Assembly: GCA_027579435.1 (NCBI GenBank) | Contig: JANBPK010000807.1 | Location: 1-64,000, forward strand | Source of the DNA: Candolleomyces eurysporus | Taxonomy: Eukaryota; Basidiomycota; Agaricomycetes; Agaricales; Psathyrellaceae | Direction of reading: 5' to 3' | DNA: 64,000 bases | In this document: positions 22,901-34,803 of the stretch, in pieces | How the letters are laid out: the number at the start of each line of letters is the position of its first letter | Numbering within the stretch: position 1 is the first letter of the stretch | Program-made: the position numbers and the translations under genes | Notes under the pieces: model-generated | What the model was told of the DNA's origin: nothing | The model's database searches: none | The model's input: only the letters and a program-made list of their open reading frames with translations

Positions 22901-24362
22901 TCAGGTATGTCACCAACAACGTCGCCCTCGAAGAGTTTGAGAGGGTTGTCATCGGTGGGATTGTCGACTGCGAATCAGGGAATCAGCGTCCTAGATTTAA
23001 AACGAGGGATTCTTTCTACCTTTCTTATAATAGCCAGCAACATCAACAAGCTCTTCGTCCCATTTCCTGTCTTTCCATGATTCAGAAAGCCGCAAAACCG
23101 TCTGCACTGAATTTTGCATTCCGCAAGATTGTCGAAGCACCTCAGACAATATATCTCGATGCAGTCCTTCTAGTACAGGCGGATAATCATTACCAAGCTC
23201 CTTGCAGATCTAATGATTGTAATCAGCCGCCAAAATCTGCACTGAAGGAGAGGATAACTTACGACGACCAAGTCCTCCACAGAAAGTGACTCTTTGCTCA
23301 GGATATTCGGAATCAGAAGGGCCACAGGTGTTATAAACATGGCGATCTGGAAAGGGTATCGAAGCCCCTTCATGGTACTGGAACTCTTCAGGAGATAGGA
23401 GAGGTCGGGAAGCTCCACACCTAGAATGCTCTCAAGCTCAATTCGATTATTGGGAAGTTCAGTGAACCCCTGGGGCGCGAATACTTAGTCACGAAGAAGG
23501 AGTCAGCATGTATGCACACACCATGCGCATAAAGGCCACATTCAACGCCGCAACCGAGAAATTTGCCAGGATCTTAGCACATTTGGACGAAGCAACGGAT
23601 ACCGTAGATTCACCCAAAATCTTCAGGGCAACAGCTTGCAAGGACTCTTCGCTTTGTAAGGATAATGGGAGCGCTGTGCCATCGGGAGGAACGCTGAACG
23701 AGCTTCCAAGTTGAGAGAGCGATTTGGCTTGCGATCGGAACGCATTCAGAAGGGCCGGTAAATCGGCCAAGTGTTGCCATATCTAAGGCAGGAACAGAGT
23801 TTCATTGAATAGAGAAGAAGAGAGCAGTGATTAATATTCGTACCTTCGTATTCGTGGCTATTCCGGACCAGGTCTGTCTTTTCTTGTGCCGTAAGACTTC
23901 GTCCATTTCCTTCCCAGCAATCCAGGCAAGAGTGTCGTAGAGCTTGTGCACACACAAGTATCCACCGAGCAACTCTGCTGCTGGCCGGCTAAGTTTCCCA
24001 TCTGGGCGAGTAGCAGTCGCCGCGGTAGCCTGAACACCAGGAGCCAAGGGCTGGGCAGAGAAGCCTTGGGTTGGATCGTCCACGACCAGGTCATATAAAC
24101 GATAGGGTCCATTCCAGATCTTCGTTGGTGTTCGGAGGTCAGAGTCAAGTGTGTCGAGCGCGTCGAAGAATTTCTGACCGAATACGTTAATACACGAAGT
24201 CATTGGCATCTCACCAACTCTCACCTTGAACTCGTGATCTTGAGGGAATACTGAAGACAAAAGACCGTCATGGAACAAGGCACTGGTGCGTAGCGGTAAT
24301 AAGGCTAGGATAGCGGACTTTCTGCGCAAGCTTTCAGTCGATTGCTCTCCATTGAGGGCCAT
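19918..24362 (-). CDS. Large JmjC-like protein F, iron-binding motif intact
   Basis: Twelve exons close in phase: 24362-23844, 23782-23522, 23469-23263, 23209-23020, 22967-22111, 22063-22013, 21964-21878, 21826-21528, 21471-21000, 20948-20716, 20667-20077, 20021-19918 (introns 47-61 bp), about 1289 residues. The N at 21753 must be dropped (VPERGDSHLRKLP). The N-terminal ~390 residues are helical and unrecognised. A disordered Ser/Pro/Glu middle with basic patches (RRYPTRKRG, KLKRRKIRH; likely nuclear signals) follows. The C-terminal JmjC-like cupin starts after TEIQDQSIAAEEGNF. The motif HIDSNGFGTF (H and D about residues 918-920) and RPHAVWTLEP (H about 985) supply the HxD...H iron ligands of 2-oxoglutarate dioxygenases. 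Nuclear demethylase or hydroxylase activity is inferred from the fold only. It is divergent from gene C1. Paralogue: 54064-58810. Confidence 0.85.
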
Positions 24363-24440
24363 GGTAGAATACAAGTAACACTAATATCTGTGGCTGGCCT
24401 TTTCAAATTTCGACTGACAGTGATGTGGGATCAACGAGGT

Positions 24441-24475
24441 CACGAGAAATTGCTTCCCGGATCTAAACTCTCGTG
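24441..24475 (+). repeat. 35-nt hairpin repeat, copy 2
   Basis: CACGAGA / TCTCGTG arms closing a 35-nt unit, the same length as copies at 6581 and 62030. It lies 79 bp above the start of gene F and about 394 bp above that of C1, inside their shared divergent promoter region, so it could be a regulatory or transcribed structure. That role is inference. Confidence 0.6.
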
Positions 24476-24868
24476 GCAGCACGGTCCGCCCCTTGGTCTA
24501 CGTCATCAACCCCTTCGCCTGCTCGACTGACAGTCCATAAGGCCAGGACAGCTACAGAGACTAGCTTCGCCCCTTTCAAACCTTTTTGCTTGGAGCTCAC
24601 GAATTTTTTCCGGCTATACGATGCGGTAAGCGACCATACCCTCGATTCTTAGGCCGCCGGGGAGAATTGACGATGACCGAACCGAGAGAGATAGGGACGC
24701 ATTCCGAGCCCTTATAACCGAGATGGCGCCATGCAGGATAAACTCATGGCAAGTGGCAAACAATGCGCCGAAATATGGGCTCGTGCTTGCCAGCTGGGCC
24801 GATAGAATCTACGTATAAAATTGACATATACAAACAGCTNCCCCTGGTGCCCGTTCTTCTCAACGAAC

Positions 24869-27088
24869 ATGTTTACAGCGGAATCCAGCACAGTATCAAC
24901 TTCCAACCTCGCTGATCATGACGAGCTCAATGTCGCAACAGCGCTTATGGCGAACCAGTTGGCTTACCGGTCATCTAAAGTCGACAGCAGCGAAGAGCTC
25001 ACAAGCATCGCCTTGTCTCCAGATGGCGAATACCTAGCTACTGCAACCATTTCAGGAACTGTCAGCGTCAGTTAATTCTTGTTCGAAACTCACTCCAATA
25101 TCTCATTGATCTGATCGACTTCAGATACGGAGGGTGCGAGATAACGGTAGAAAGGTTCAAAGTCTCAACGCAGGGACTTCAGTCAAAGTCAGTGCTCTAC
25201 TGTGGGGGCCCGTAACTCAGGCCGGACGCCCTCTTTTCATCGCTTCTTCCAATGGGTTCATCAACTGTGTCACCTACCATGGCACCAATTTCACCGAGGT
25301 AGAGTTATACCTTTGACTACTCTGCATCAAATTTATATCTTTCGTTGATTTCAGAATCCTCCTACATTAACCAGCGGCTTTGTTCCTGCACTGGTGACAA
25401 GCATGGCTCTCAACCCGTCCTCGTCTATTCTTGCCGTAGCCTACGCCTACACGGTCAGATTGCTCCACCTCCCTTTGACAGGTGCGTGAGCGTACCAACT
25501 TTCTCTGAAAACGAACGTTGAAACGAAGGGCAGGGACCGACGTCACCACTGCCCGAGTATGTGTGGGAAGAATGGTGTGGATGGAACTGACCGAGAATGG
25601 ACGATCCATTCAGAGTTTGCCTGTGAGGAGTCACCCATGGCCTGTAAAGCTCGAGTGGCTCTCGGATACCATCATATGCATCGGACTCTTCTCTAAAATT
25701 GTGTGCGTTCACCAGAACTTTGTTCACTTTCTCATAGACTGACGGTCACTATATATACAGGGCGGTCGACGTATCAACAGCGGCTGCTAAGACCTCATGG
25801 ACTATAGAAACTCCTAACGCATCCCAATTGTAGGTTTCACTCACACCTTGATAGACGTCTCGTTGACACATGCCCTACAGGGGATCTTTCGCGATTTCAC
25901 CATCCAAAAAGCTGATTGCCGCGACGAATCTACGCTCAGGTGTTGATTGGTTTGATGTGAATTCCAGCCAATTCATCTCGACAACGGCAGTCGAAGATGA
26001 TTACCTCGAGAGCAACTACATGCTCCCTATCTTCTTCTTAGGGGAGAAGTCCTTCGTATGCGGCCATAACACTGGATCGGCGATCATTGGTGGTAACGGT
26101 GTGGATGGGGTGCAGCAGATTGCGTCGGGAAATCCAGTCCGTTACCCTTCCCAGCTTCTAGTAAGTTTTAATATTTCTCATGACACAACCATTCTGATTC
26201 ATGAGCGGATACCCCAGACAGTTGCATGCCTATCATCAGAGTCATATTTGATTGCGTGGGCTGTAACGGAGTGTCTATCGCCCACAATACAGGTCGTATC
26301 GATCAGTAAGCCTCCCTCAGCCTCAGCGGAGGCACCGAACACGGCCACAGAGAATAATGCACGACTGGCCCCGAATATTAGGGAACCATTGCTCCTTCTT
26401 CTACTCGAAGCTCTATCAGAAATGATGGTTTCTTCTGTCAAAGGGTTTGGAATAGNCATTGTTCAAGTTTTTCAAAGTTCGTGTCTGATCTCTCTGGAGT
26501 ATCTCAATCAAACTGTTTTGCTGATAGCCTGATTCATAGCTGAAAATCGTCATAATTCTGCTCGCAAGCGTCGCATCGATCTCAATATTAACCTGGAGGG
26601 AGAGTCTGGTCCTTCATCCCTTTGCCGGCGACCTTTCCCAAAACCTTTTGCTTCAGCTTCTGAAGAGCGCAGCAGTCCCCTGGAAAATATGGGGCGATGA
26701 ACCAAGAACCACAGCTCTCGCATTGGAGTCTGGTCTCTCGGATGAAGTCGTTTTTTCTTACTTCAAACCTTTAGCTATCGAAACGGAGTCGGCGATCGTT
26801 AAAGCGATTGAAGAAATGGACGATTTCGAGACGAGTAAGGAAGGGGCACCACTTCCAGAAGAAACGACACCAGTGGATACATCGGTAGAAGATGAATTGG
26901 AGGACGACGACCTCGAATTCGAAGAGGAAACGCTTGGGTACATTCAAGATAACCCGGAGAAGCCAGTCAATCCGACAGTCACTATTATAGAGACTACGTT
27001 CATTACCGTGACTGAAACTGTGGTCTCCACCATAACGCTTCGCGGAAAGCCTCGACGCGCTGCATCTCCCAAGCCATCTCGGCACTAA
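24869..27088 (+). CDS. WD40-like membrane-anchored protein C1
   Basis: Eight exons: 24869-25066, 25125-25298, 25355-25481, 25534-25702, 25761-25829, 25881-26160, 26218-26476, 26540-27088, about 607 residues. An extra N at 26456 breaks the frame and should be omitted (the sister copy has none). Degenerate WD-type blades are visible: LTSIALSPDGEYLATATISG, VTSMALNPSSSILAVAYAYT, SFAISPSKKLIAATNLRSG and LTVACLSSESYLIAWAVTE. A single hydrophobic helix near residue 424 (KIVIILLASVASISILTW) is followed by a very acidic tail (VEDELEDDDLEFEEE) and a basic end. This suggests a beta-propeller on one side of a membrane and an acidic domain on the other. Partners are unknown. Near-identical inverted copy: 59358-61575. 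It shares a divergent upstream region with gene F. Confidence 0.85.
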
Positions 27089-27292
27089 GTGTTTACATGA
27101 CCTTGTACCCCCTCTTAAATTTAGATTCACTGGTCGGACTGTTTTCGATTCGGAGCTGTGTTGTGATTATGTACACACGGGGGGACAACCGCCATGACAA
27201 ATTGATGAGCACAGTCGCCAAGTGCATTTGCTTCGTCAACATGTCAGATCCAAATATCGGTTCCCAATGAATCAAGCACGCTGGATCACGAG
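24869..27292 (+). repeat. 2.4-kb duplicated segment, left copy
   Basis: Covers gene C1 and about 200 bp of 3' flank, which still aligns with the flank of C2 (TGTGATTATGTACACA, ACATGTC.GATCCAAA, AAGCACGCTGGATCAC). The right copy, 59150-61575, is in the opposite orientation. Exon and intron lengths are almost all equal between copies. Confidence 0.85.
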
Positions 27293-27364
27293 TCTCAAAA
27301 AAGCCAAGACTCAGAGCTAACGATGATCAGCCGAGCCCATCCACCAGTATCTCCCATCACTCCG

Positions 27365-27930
27365 TCGAACCTCCTGCCCTATGCATAATTTTGAATCCTC
27401 GTTAAGCGACACATTCTGTAGGGTCGTTTCCGGGGAGCTATTAAGGAAAATTTCGCCCTGGGGTTCACTGACTGCAATCTGTGATTAACGGATTGGTCCT
27501 CACAGGTCGGCACAAAGGAAAGGTTTTAGGAAATGGGAAGGGCCTCTCGAAGAGCTTTAGATGGTGTAACATTGTCTCGAACAGTCGTCTTGATTCCCCC
27601 CAAGGTCTTTCGCTAGGAGAAGCTCCGCATCCTGGGGACTTGATCTGCCTCTGGAACCTAAAGCTGTTGACGGCTAGAGTGTGGATACGCAAGGCGGCGT
27701 CCTGGGATGACATATCCGCCGCGTACTTGAAAAGTGATGGAACCGTCTTTCATCCCTCCTTCTCCCAGAAAGGAGAATCCCGTCGCATTCTTACTCACGC
27801 ACGTGCTGGTACCTTAGTTCCATCCGATGTTCAGATTCTGCCCCAAACCTATGCACAGAAGGTGAGGGTTGGTTCGATGTTCCAGATGTCGACCTCGAGG
27901 TGGAGGAAGGAGGGAATGACGACAACAAAA
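27365..27930 (+). pseudogene. Decayed 3' part of gene E (E')
   Basis: Homologous to exons 7-8 and the preceding intron of gene E (51804-53667). The acceptor and exon TTCTGTAG|GGTCGTTTCC match TTTTGTAG|AGTTGTCTCC. After CCTCACAG the long last exon reads KGKVLGNGKGLSKSFRW against KGKVLGIGKGTSKSFRW, and RGESRRILT-like text follows. The donor of exon 7 is destroyed (GTACCG has become AAAATT), and a one-base deletion near 27870 shifts the acidic C-terminus out of frame. No upstream exons were found. It is a truncated, non-functional copy lying just downstream of C1 in the same orientation. Confidence 0.75.
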
Positions 27931-28360
27931 CTTCAGAACGACTATGTTACATCGATGGCCAGGTGGATTCAATTTGGCCTTCAACGTTCAACCCGGGTTC
28001 ATATTGACTACCTGACATAGCGTTTTGGAAACTCTGTGATCACGGCTAAGTGGACGTTACAATCACGCAAAGGGCAATCATCTCGTTTTCAAGGAGTATG
28101 CAGCACCACTCTTATCCCTCACCCTTGATGACGCGCGGAAATTTCGGAATGACATCTTCCAGGAGGCAGGTGGCATTGTTAGAATGCGCCGCTGCTGAAC
28201 TTCATCGTATGTGAAGGGATCGACTCCTTTGATCGAACAAGTCGAGGCTACATGTATATAACACTGGTTTTGCACGTAATCAGCTCATGGTACAGAATTC
28301 TAACTTTCATGCTACGTCTGCACTGCTCTCATTGCATACACCAATTGCTTCTGCACTTCG

Positions 28361-31300
28361 ATGCCCAAGGAAAGCCGTCAGCCACGAGACAAAAAACTTG
28401 TGGTCTGCCGTTGCGAGTCACATTGCTTGAAGTACGATACTGCCACGGGAAGGTTTTCTGGGTCTGGCGAGAGAGTACGTGTCGACATTCGCACTCGGCA
28501 TCGCAGGGACGACCGTCTACGTCGACTACTTCAGCCAAACGGCCCTGACAGAGGCGGCGACACCCAATTTCCTGAGGTGTCCGAGGAATACTGGTTGCAA
28601 GCTATCCAGCTGGAAGTCCGCACACTGAGCGAACTGCCGACCATCCAACCTGGCGTACCTCTCCAATTCCGGAACAATCCACTCACGTTCGGTGACTACG
28701 ACTCGGAAGCGGTCAACTTCGATTATATCCCTAACAGTGATCCGTACGCTCTAATACCTACAGCATCAGCTAATAGCGCGTTTATCAATACCGAGATGCG
28801 GCTGTGGGAGGTACATCGGCTATTGGGTACCTTTCGACAACAGGGAAACGTTGAGGATCTTCAGAACGAGATTTTGGAGACACGTCAACGGATGGAGCAG
28901 GAAAAGGCAATGGAATGGGCTTCGCAACGGGGAGGTACATTGAAAAGTATACACATCAATACAGGCGAGTGCAATTCGTCAATTTATGCAATGCACAACT
29001 TACAGAGTCGATCAGATTTTTTCTTTCAGGCTATCCCTGCTCTCCAGGACAACATGGCCCTTGCGACTGTATGCTTGCTCGCAGTGACGCTTCAATACCA
29101 CTATTTCCTCTCTCGAAGAGGTTGTCAGCTATACCTGGCCGCGGCTCGCGACATCCTCGTTGCAAATGGAGGGAACACGGACGTTCTTGAAAAACTTCCC
29201 CACGATCCGAGGGCTCTCATCGACCGTATTCACCTTCATCCTGTCACAACCACCTACATATCCTGCCCTAGCTGCCACACCCTTTACCCATACAACACCA
29301 TTGACCCAGATCATAACCCAAGCCGTTGTACCCATCAGAATACGGTATCGAGTCCACCATGCGCCTGCAATCTGTTCGAGAGTCTTGACCGAGGTCCGTT
29401 AGGGATGAAAACCGTCCCCATCAGGCTATATCATCACCAAAGCCTGAAGTGGTGGCTAGGGCGACTTCTGGCTCGACCCGGAATTGAAGATGTTCTGGAG
29501 AGCTATCCTCATGGTCTACTGCAACAACCACATTCCCATGACCGTCCGATCTCTGACATTTGGCAAGCACGAATTTTACGAAATATCAAAGATGCAAGCG
29601 GCGTACCATTCACCGAGAGCAATGACACTGCTGGTCATCCGGATCTCAAGCTCGTTTTTGGACTATCTGTCGATGGATTCGATCCCTTTGGAAATAAGGC
29701 AGCAAAGCAGTCGGCAGCAGCAACGGCTATTTGGATGATCCTTTACAACTTCCCCCCTCACCTTCGGTATCTCCCTCAGAACATATACCTGGCTGGAATC
29801 GTCCCGGGCCCCACTAAGCCGTCAAATGATCAGCTCAACCACTACACCCAGCTCGTAGTCAACGATCTCAAGGAATTGTGGAGCCAAGGCTTTTCTTATA
29901 CGAGGACATTCAAATACAGAAAGGGTCGGAAATGCAAGGGAATGCTGGTTCCGTTGATTTGCGATCTGCTTGCCGCAAGACAGGTTATTGGCTACCCAGG
30001 GTCAACCACGGCCCATTACTTCTGCACCGCTTGCGATCTCGATGTTGACGATATATCCGTGATCGACCGTTCAGCCTGGCCCATGAAGGACAAGAGGCAT
30101 ATCCGCCGGTATGCTCAACTTTACCGGGATGCTGAATCGGACGATGCACAGGCGGCCCTATTCGAGGCTTCTGGTTGGCGTTGGAGCCCTCTTTTCGAAT
30201 TGGAGTACTGGGACCCTGTCGAGTTTACTGTGATCGATTCGATGCACACCTTCGACCTTAACATGCTCCAAAACCACGTTCGGAACCTATTTCAAGTCGA
30301 TATGAAGAACGAGAGTGGAACAGCACTCAGACCTCCAAGAAAGAGTAGGCCTAGACGAGTAGTGGACGACAAGAGGGAGCTCGCAAATCTGAAGCGATGC
30401 CAGGGCCTTATCTATGAAAATGGTCCCCACCTCCTGTACGAGCTTCTCGAGTTTCATCGCAAAGTTCTATACTCTTTTAGCCTGGATTACGACATTCGAT
30501 TACCAGAAACCTCAGTTGTTGTTGGTACTCGGTGGGTCCTCGCCAAAGGGATATACTCATGGGTGAGTGGAGTCAAAGGATCCGGATTGACGTTCAATAG
30601 TGATTCTAATCTTGAACTCACTCCCTAGCGTCAACAATCACCTTCAAACTCACAGGAACTTCAGAGCTTCATGGGACGATATCCGGATTTGAGTCCAACC
30701 CAGGAGGGTCTCATCGCGGGAGACACGGACAATGGCGACGACGGAAAATCATCATCTTCGGACACCGAGGATGAAAAGGAAGCTGCTCCTTCTTCTTCGT
30801 CATCACCGTTCAAGCGTTCAGTTATCCGCAACCGTGCACAGCGGCTGCTCAGTATTGTCTCGGTGGATCATCCTGACTCAGAGTCGAGGGACCTTGTTTA
30901 TAGGCAAACCACTACTCAAATTCTGGCGCATTTTTGTGATTATCTCCAAATCGACAGACAACATATCGTCCTGACGGCCAAAGCTGCGAAAATGTCCTTG
31001 TTTAACTTGCTACTTCAGGAGGTGAGTGATCAATGTCGGCATTGGCTTGGTATATACTTAGCTCCCATTAGCTCCAACACGACGCCTTCAAACGCGATTT
31101 TTTCGGACTGCTCACGGCCGCTGAGGTTCCAGACATTAGCTCCAATGCATTCCTTGGAAGGGATACCATGGATATTGTATGGGATGACATGAAGCGAACC
31201 CAATTACCATCGTGGATAAACCTGCCTCCAAGGGATTGGGGGACNGCGCGCCGTGGAAAGCTAAGCGCTGACAACTGGAGGATTATTTGTTGCATTCATC

Positions 31301-32463
31301 TTCCCATTACGTTGATTCGCTTGCTAGGAGACCGAACAGATCGCACCAAGGACCTCCTCGACAATTTCATGAAACTTGTGACCGCAGTTCGGATCGCGAC
31401 AACAAGAATGTCTTCCCATTCTCAGATCGAAACGTATAACAGAATCATCTTGGAGTATACCCAGGGTGTTCAGCAACTTTTCCCGGACTACCAAATCCTA
31501 CCGAGCCATCATGCTGCCTTGCATCTCGGTGATGTTCTCGAACGATTTGGCCCAAAGCATGCCCATGACTCACCCTACTATGAGCGCTGCATCAATTTCT
31601 TTCATCGCATGAATACTAATAAAAAAAATGGGTACGTTCAGTTCACCCTGGGATCTCCTCGTACTCCTTCTGACAAACCCCCAGGCCAACTTGAAGGAAC
31701 ACTTCTTCGCACGACGTCGATCCACGCAAATCTTCTGGCTCTTCTCGACGACTCTCCTTTCATCAAGGCAAATTTTTCAAACATGTTGGACCGCCTGAAG
31801 ATTCATGAACGAGAGCGGCTGAGAGGATTCAGATTGGCTGAGACGCTGGATCCATTCTTAGCTCTCTCAGCCGTCCAGGAGGATGCTCCCAGCGAAGCCG
31901 ACAATCTCTATTCAGAAGCGCTAGATGACGGTGACTATAGCCATCTCTGCGAGTTCTTACGTCGGGAGATGTCAGAAAGGGATACACCAGTTTCCCGTGC
32001 AATAGCAATGCTCGACTCGATATCCCATCTTCATAGCGTTTACGCCACGAGCACTTCAATCAGGTACCGAGACAGCGGCGTACTGTTTCAACCTTCGAAT
32101 GGAGAGGAGGAGGCCGCTATTATCCGTCGCATTTTCCTGCATCGCCATACATTTTCCTCTGGGAAAGTTGTTCAGCAGAAATATCTGGTTCTCCAGAAAT
32201 TCCGCAAGAAACAAGCAGAAGAAGATCCATATCGACGCTATGGAGGCGCTGGTGGATTTAGTTGCTATTTGGAGATGGGAGACCATCTCATCATTGCCGT
32301 TGATTCCGTCATATGCCATGTTGCACTTACAAGATTTGACGAGGATAACTTCATTCACATCCTCCCAATCAACAGGGTATGTGCTCATTTCGTGATCCAT
32401 GATTATCCTGGTATATTCACGCAGGATCCTATTAATCGATTTGTAGTTCCTGCTGTCATATGA
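28361..32463 (+). CDS. Tnp2-like transposase (CACTA/EnSpm type)
   Basis: Exons 28361-30562, 30629-31021, 31072-32376, 32425-32463 (introns of 66, 50 and 48 bp). Family marks: an N-terminal cysteine motif VVCRCESHCLKY, zinc-ligand pairs CPSCHTLYPY (about residue 302) and CTHQN...CACNLF, LKWWLGRLLARPGIEDVLES, and the core FGLSVDGFDPFGN (about residue 437) through YLAGIVPGPTKPSNDQLNHY to YFCTACDLD. These are features of Tnp2-type transposases of basidiomycete CACTA-like DNA transposons, which cut and paste the element. The C-terminal half (WGTARRGKLSADNWR, PSHHAALHLGDVLERFGP) completes the family. One blemish: a likely intron at 31632-31684 closes only if the A8 run at 31621 is one base too long; unspliced, the frame stays open. 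The N at 31245 is a real base. I found no terminal inverted repeats. Confidence 0.8.
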
Positions 32464-32822
32464 GCTCGATTGGCTGGGTGGAACGGCGCACAGTGAGGGC
32501 GGAGATAAGGAAAATCCAGGTCACCACATGATGACTTAGACTCGGATGCAAGTATGAGGTAGAACGAGACCAGCTCGTATTGTCTTCGAAACCTCACGTG
32601 CTGGTGGTGTATGATGAAGTGGGAAGGACCAAGTGGAAGTGGACCAATACAAACTTGAATTGTCTGAATATCTTGCGGACATTGACCACATCATTCACTG
32701 AGTTGTCGCAGCACTTTAAATCGTAATTGCTTATATACTTGATCACGATATGCCATGGTACTTACGAAATAGGTGGGGATTCTCATTGTACATGTCAATA
32801 ATATTTGTATACATTGCCTATT
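32464..32822. other. Intergenic, no gene seen
   Basis: A 359-bp AT-rich gap between the convergent transposase and MYND genes. A transposon end might be expected here, but no clear terminal repeat was recognised. Confidence 0.4.
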
Positions 32823-34803
32823 TCAAAAACCGAACACCCCGCTTATAACCGTGAAAGAGCCGTTCTTATGATCCTGAAGACGAATAATTGCGAGATGAGG
32901 GGCAACGCCATGCATGAAATGTAGCTCGACCAACTGATTGCCTGGGTCTCCCAAGCAATGGTCAAGATACGCTTCCACGCGGTTGCGGAAGGTCGGAAGT
33001 CTAAACTGAGGGAGGGCTTGCAAATAGTCCTGGCTGGGAGCGATCGCCAACGTGTAGGGGATAGACGCGAAATGGAGCGCGATGATGAAAGGGAAGTCAC
33101 CAGTACCAGGATTTGCATTGGATGCCGCATTCTGAATCTTGGTGTAATGGGTGTTGCAAAATCCTTCCACGTAGGAGAGAATGTCGACCTTGGTTGAAAT
33201 GGGAATCCAGTCGTTCTCTTCCTTGCGACGATGAAGAGACGATAGCGTACGACATTCTTGACGATGAAGCGCCTTCCACTCCTCCTGTTGGCACTTGTGT
33301 GAGCAATAGATGACAGAGTGACATTTTGAGCATTGTCGTGAACGTGGAAGGGTGAAATGGTGATGAGAACGGCTTTTTTCGTGCTGCGGAAGTCCTTAGC
33401 CAATAAGTTTAGTAAGTGAAAGTGACTCTTACCTTCAAGTTGTCACATCCGTGCAACCTCAGAGACTGGGCCGTTTTCCCTGTATGATAGCCCGTCGCCA
33501 TACTGAGCGCCTTCTGAAATGACACCCAGGTTGTGTAGGCGAGCTCTGAATTTCTCCTGAGCTTTTCGACGGCTTGGGGAAGAAGGATATCTACACCATT
33601 CTTCGGTAAGTAGGAGCGAGCCATCTCCCAAACCGGGCGGTATAGCAAGTAGCCACCGATTGATTGTAAAATTGTTATCGCCGTGCCGTGGCCTTTGTGA
33701 GATGGATGGAGAGAGAGGAGGCAGCCAACAATGGGTTGAATAACGTCTCCCCGCACTGCGTCTGCCATCTTGGAGACAGGACTACCGGAATACTTCCCAC
33801 TCTTGAGTATGAAATGCTCTAGGTACACCAGGCCCTTAGCGGCCCATGACCAACAAACGTCGTGCTGGTCGAGGTGCATGACGGTCGAGAGGGAGGTGAA
33901 CATGGACAATAGAAGTTGCTGCTTGGAGATCAACTTCACCCAGTACCGTTGACCGTCGCAAGGCAGGAGGGTATGGAGTATATTTGCCATGTCCACAAGG
34001 TGGGTGACTGCAAACTGGCGTGCCATCGTCCCAGCAGCATGGCGGTCTGCAATCTCTTTCATACGGACTCGGAACCCGGAAGCTATGAGGGAAATCCCTT
34101 TCTTCTTCTGGAAATGAAGCAGGCCCAGTATGATGTCCTTGCAGTGGGCGTCGCGGGAAAAGTCGAGGAGTAGCTGGATGAGGGGGCAACGACCTGTTCG
34201 GTCAAAGACGTAGCGACGGGTGAAAGTATCCTTCAGATACCAGAGCATGAGGACAATCCGCACGGTTGTAGTGGACTCCTGCATTCGGCGAGTAATTGCT
34301 GGGTTGAATTTCCAAAGCCGGGAGAGGAGCGAGGCGGAATCCTGAACGAAACCCGCGAGTTGGAAGATATCCACCCATTGAACCAGGGAGGAGAATTGCA
34401 AGCACAACTTCTGCGCTATCTCCTGTCGCATTGGCTCATGAAGACACCCATCACAGAGTGCAACGATGATAGAAGCGCTCAACCTTGCTCGCTCGACTGC
34501 CTGGAGGGTGTCCGAGCGGTGTCTGGTGCCCGCTTCTGAGGCTCGCCCCGGAGGTGGATTCTTGGCTTCGAGATAAGCTTTTTTTGGAGGTCGTTGAAAG
34601 TCTTGGAGAAAAGGGAGGATGGCATCGAGAATGGTGACGTCGAAGTCCTGCGTGTCGAGAATGTGTTTCACAAGGCGCGAGATCCCAAGTATATCGCCTG
34701 ATGAGGCGGCTACGATGGCCTTTTTCGCATGAGTTGGCGAAGCAGTCATGGGTAGATCCGATCGCACCTGAGCTCTTCGATTTGCAGCGTGGGGTCGTTC
34801 CAT
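32823..34803 (-). CDS. MYND zinc-finger protein H
   Basis: Two exons, 34803-33433 and 33383-32823, with a 49-bp intron; 643 residues. The N-terminal ~450 residues are helical, armadillo/HEAT-like in appearance (ILDAILPFLQDFQ, LVYLEHFILKSGKYSGSPVS). The MYND finger follows the intron: CSKCHSVIYCSHKCQQEEWK then ALHRQEC, a complete C-x2-C...C-x3-C...H-x3-C set. A conserved C-terminal domain ends in ...GSFTVISGVFGF. MYND fingers bind proline-rich partners; this agaricomycete arrangement of helical repeats plus a C-terminal MYND is common and functionally uncharacterised. The ATG at 34803 is chosen as the first in-frame Met close to where similarity to paralogue I begins. The paralogue at 43765-45763 has the same intron position. 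Confidence 0.85.

Noticed and set aside
28935..29029. Intron in the transposase near residue 192
   Set aside because: GT and AG sites exist, but no combination keeps the downstream frame, which is already open without splicing.
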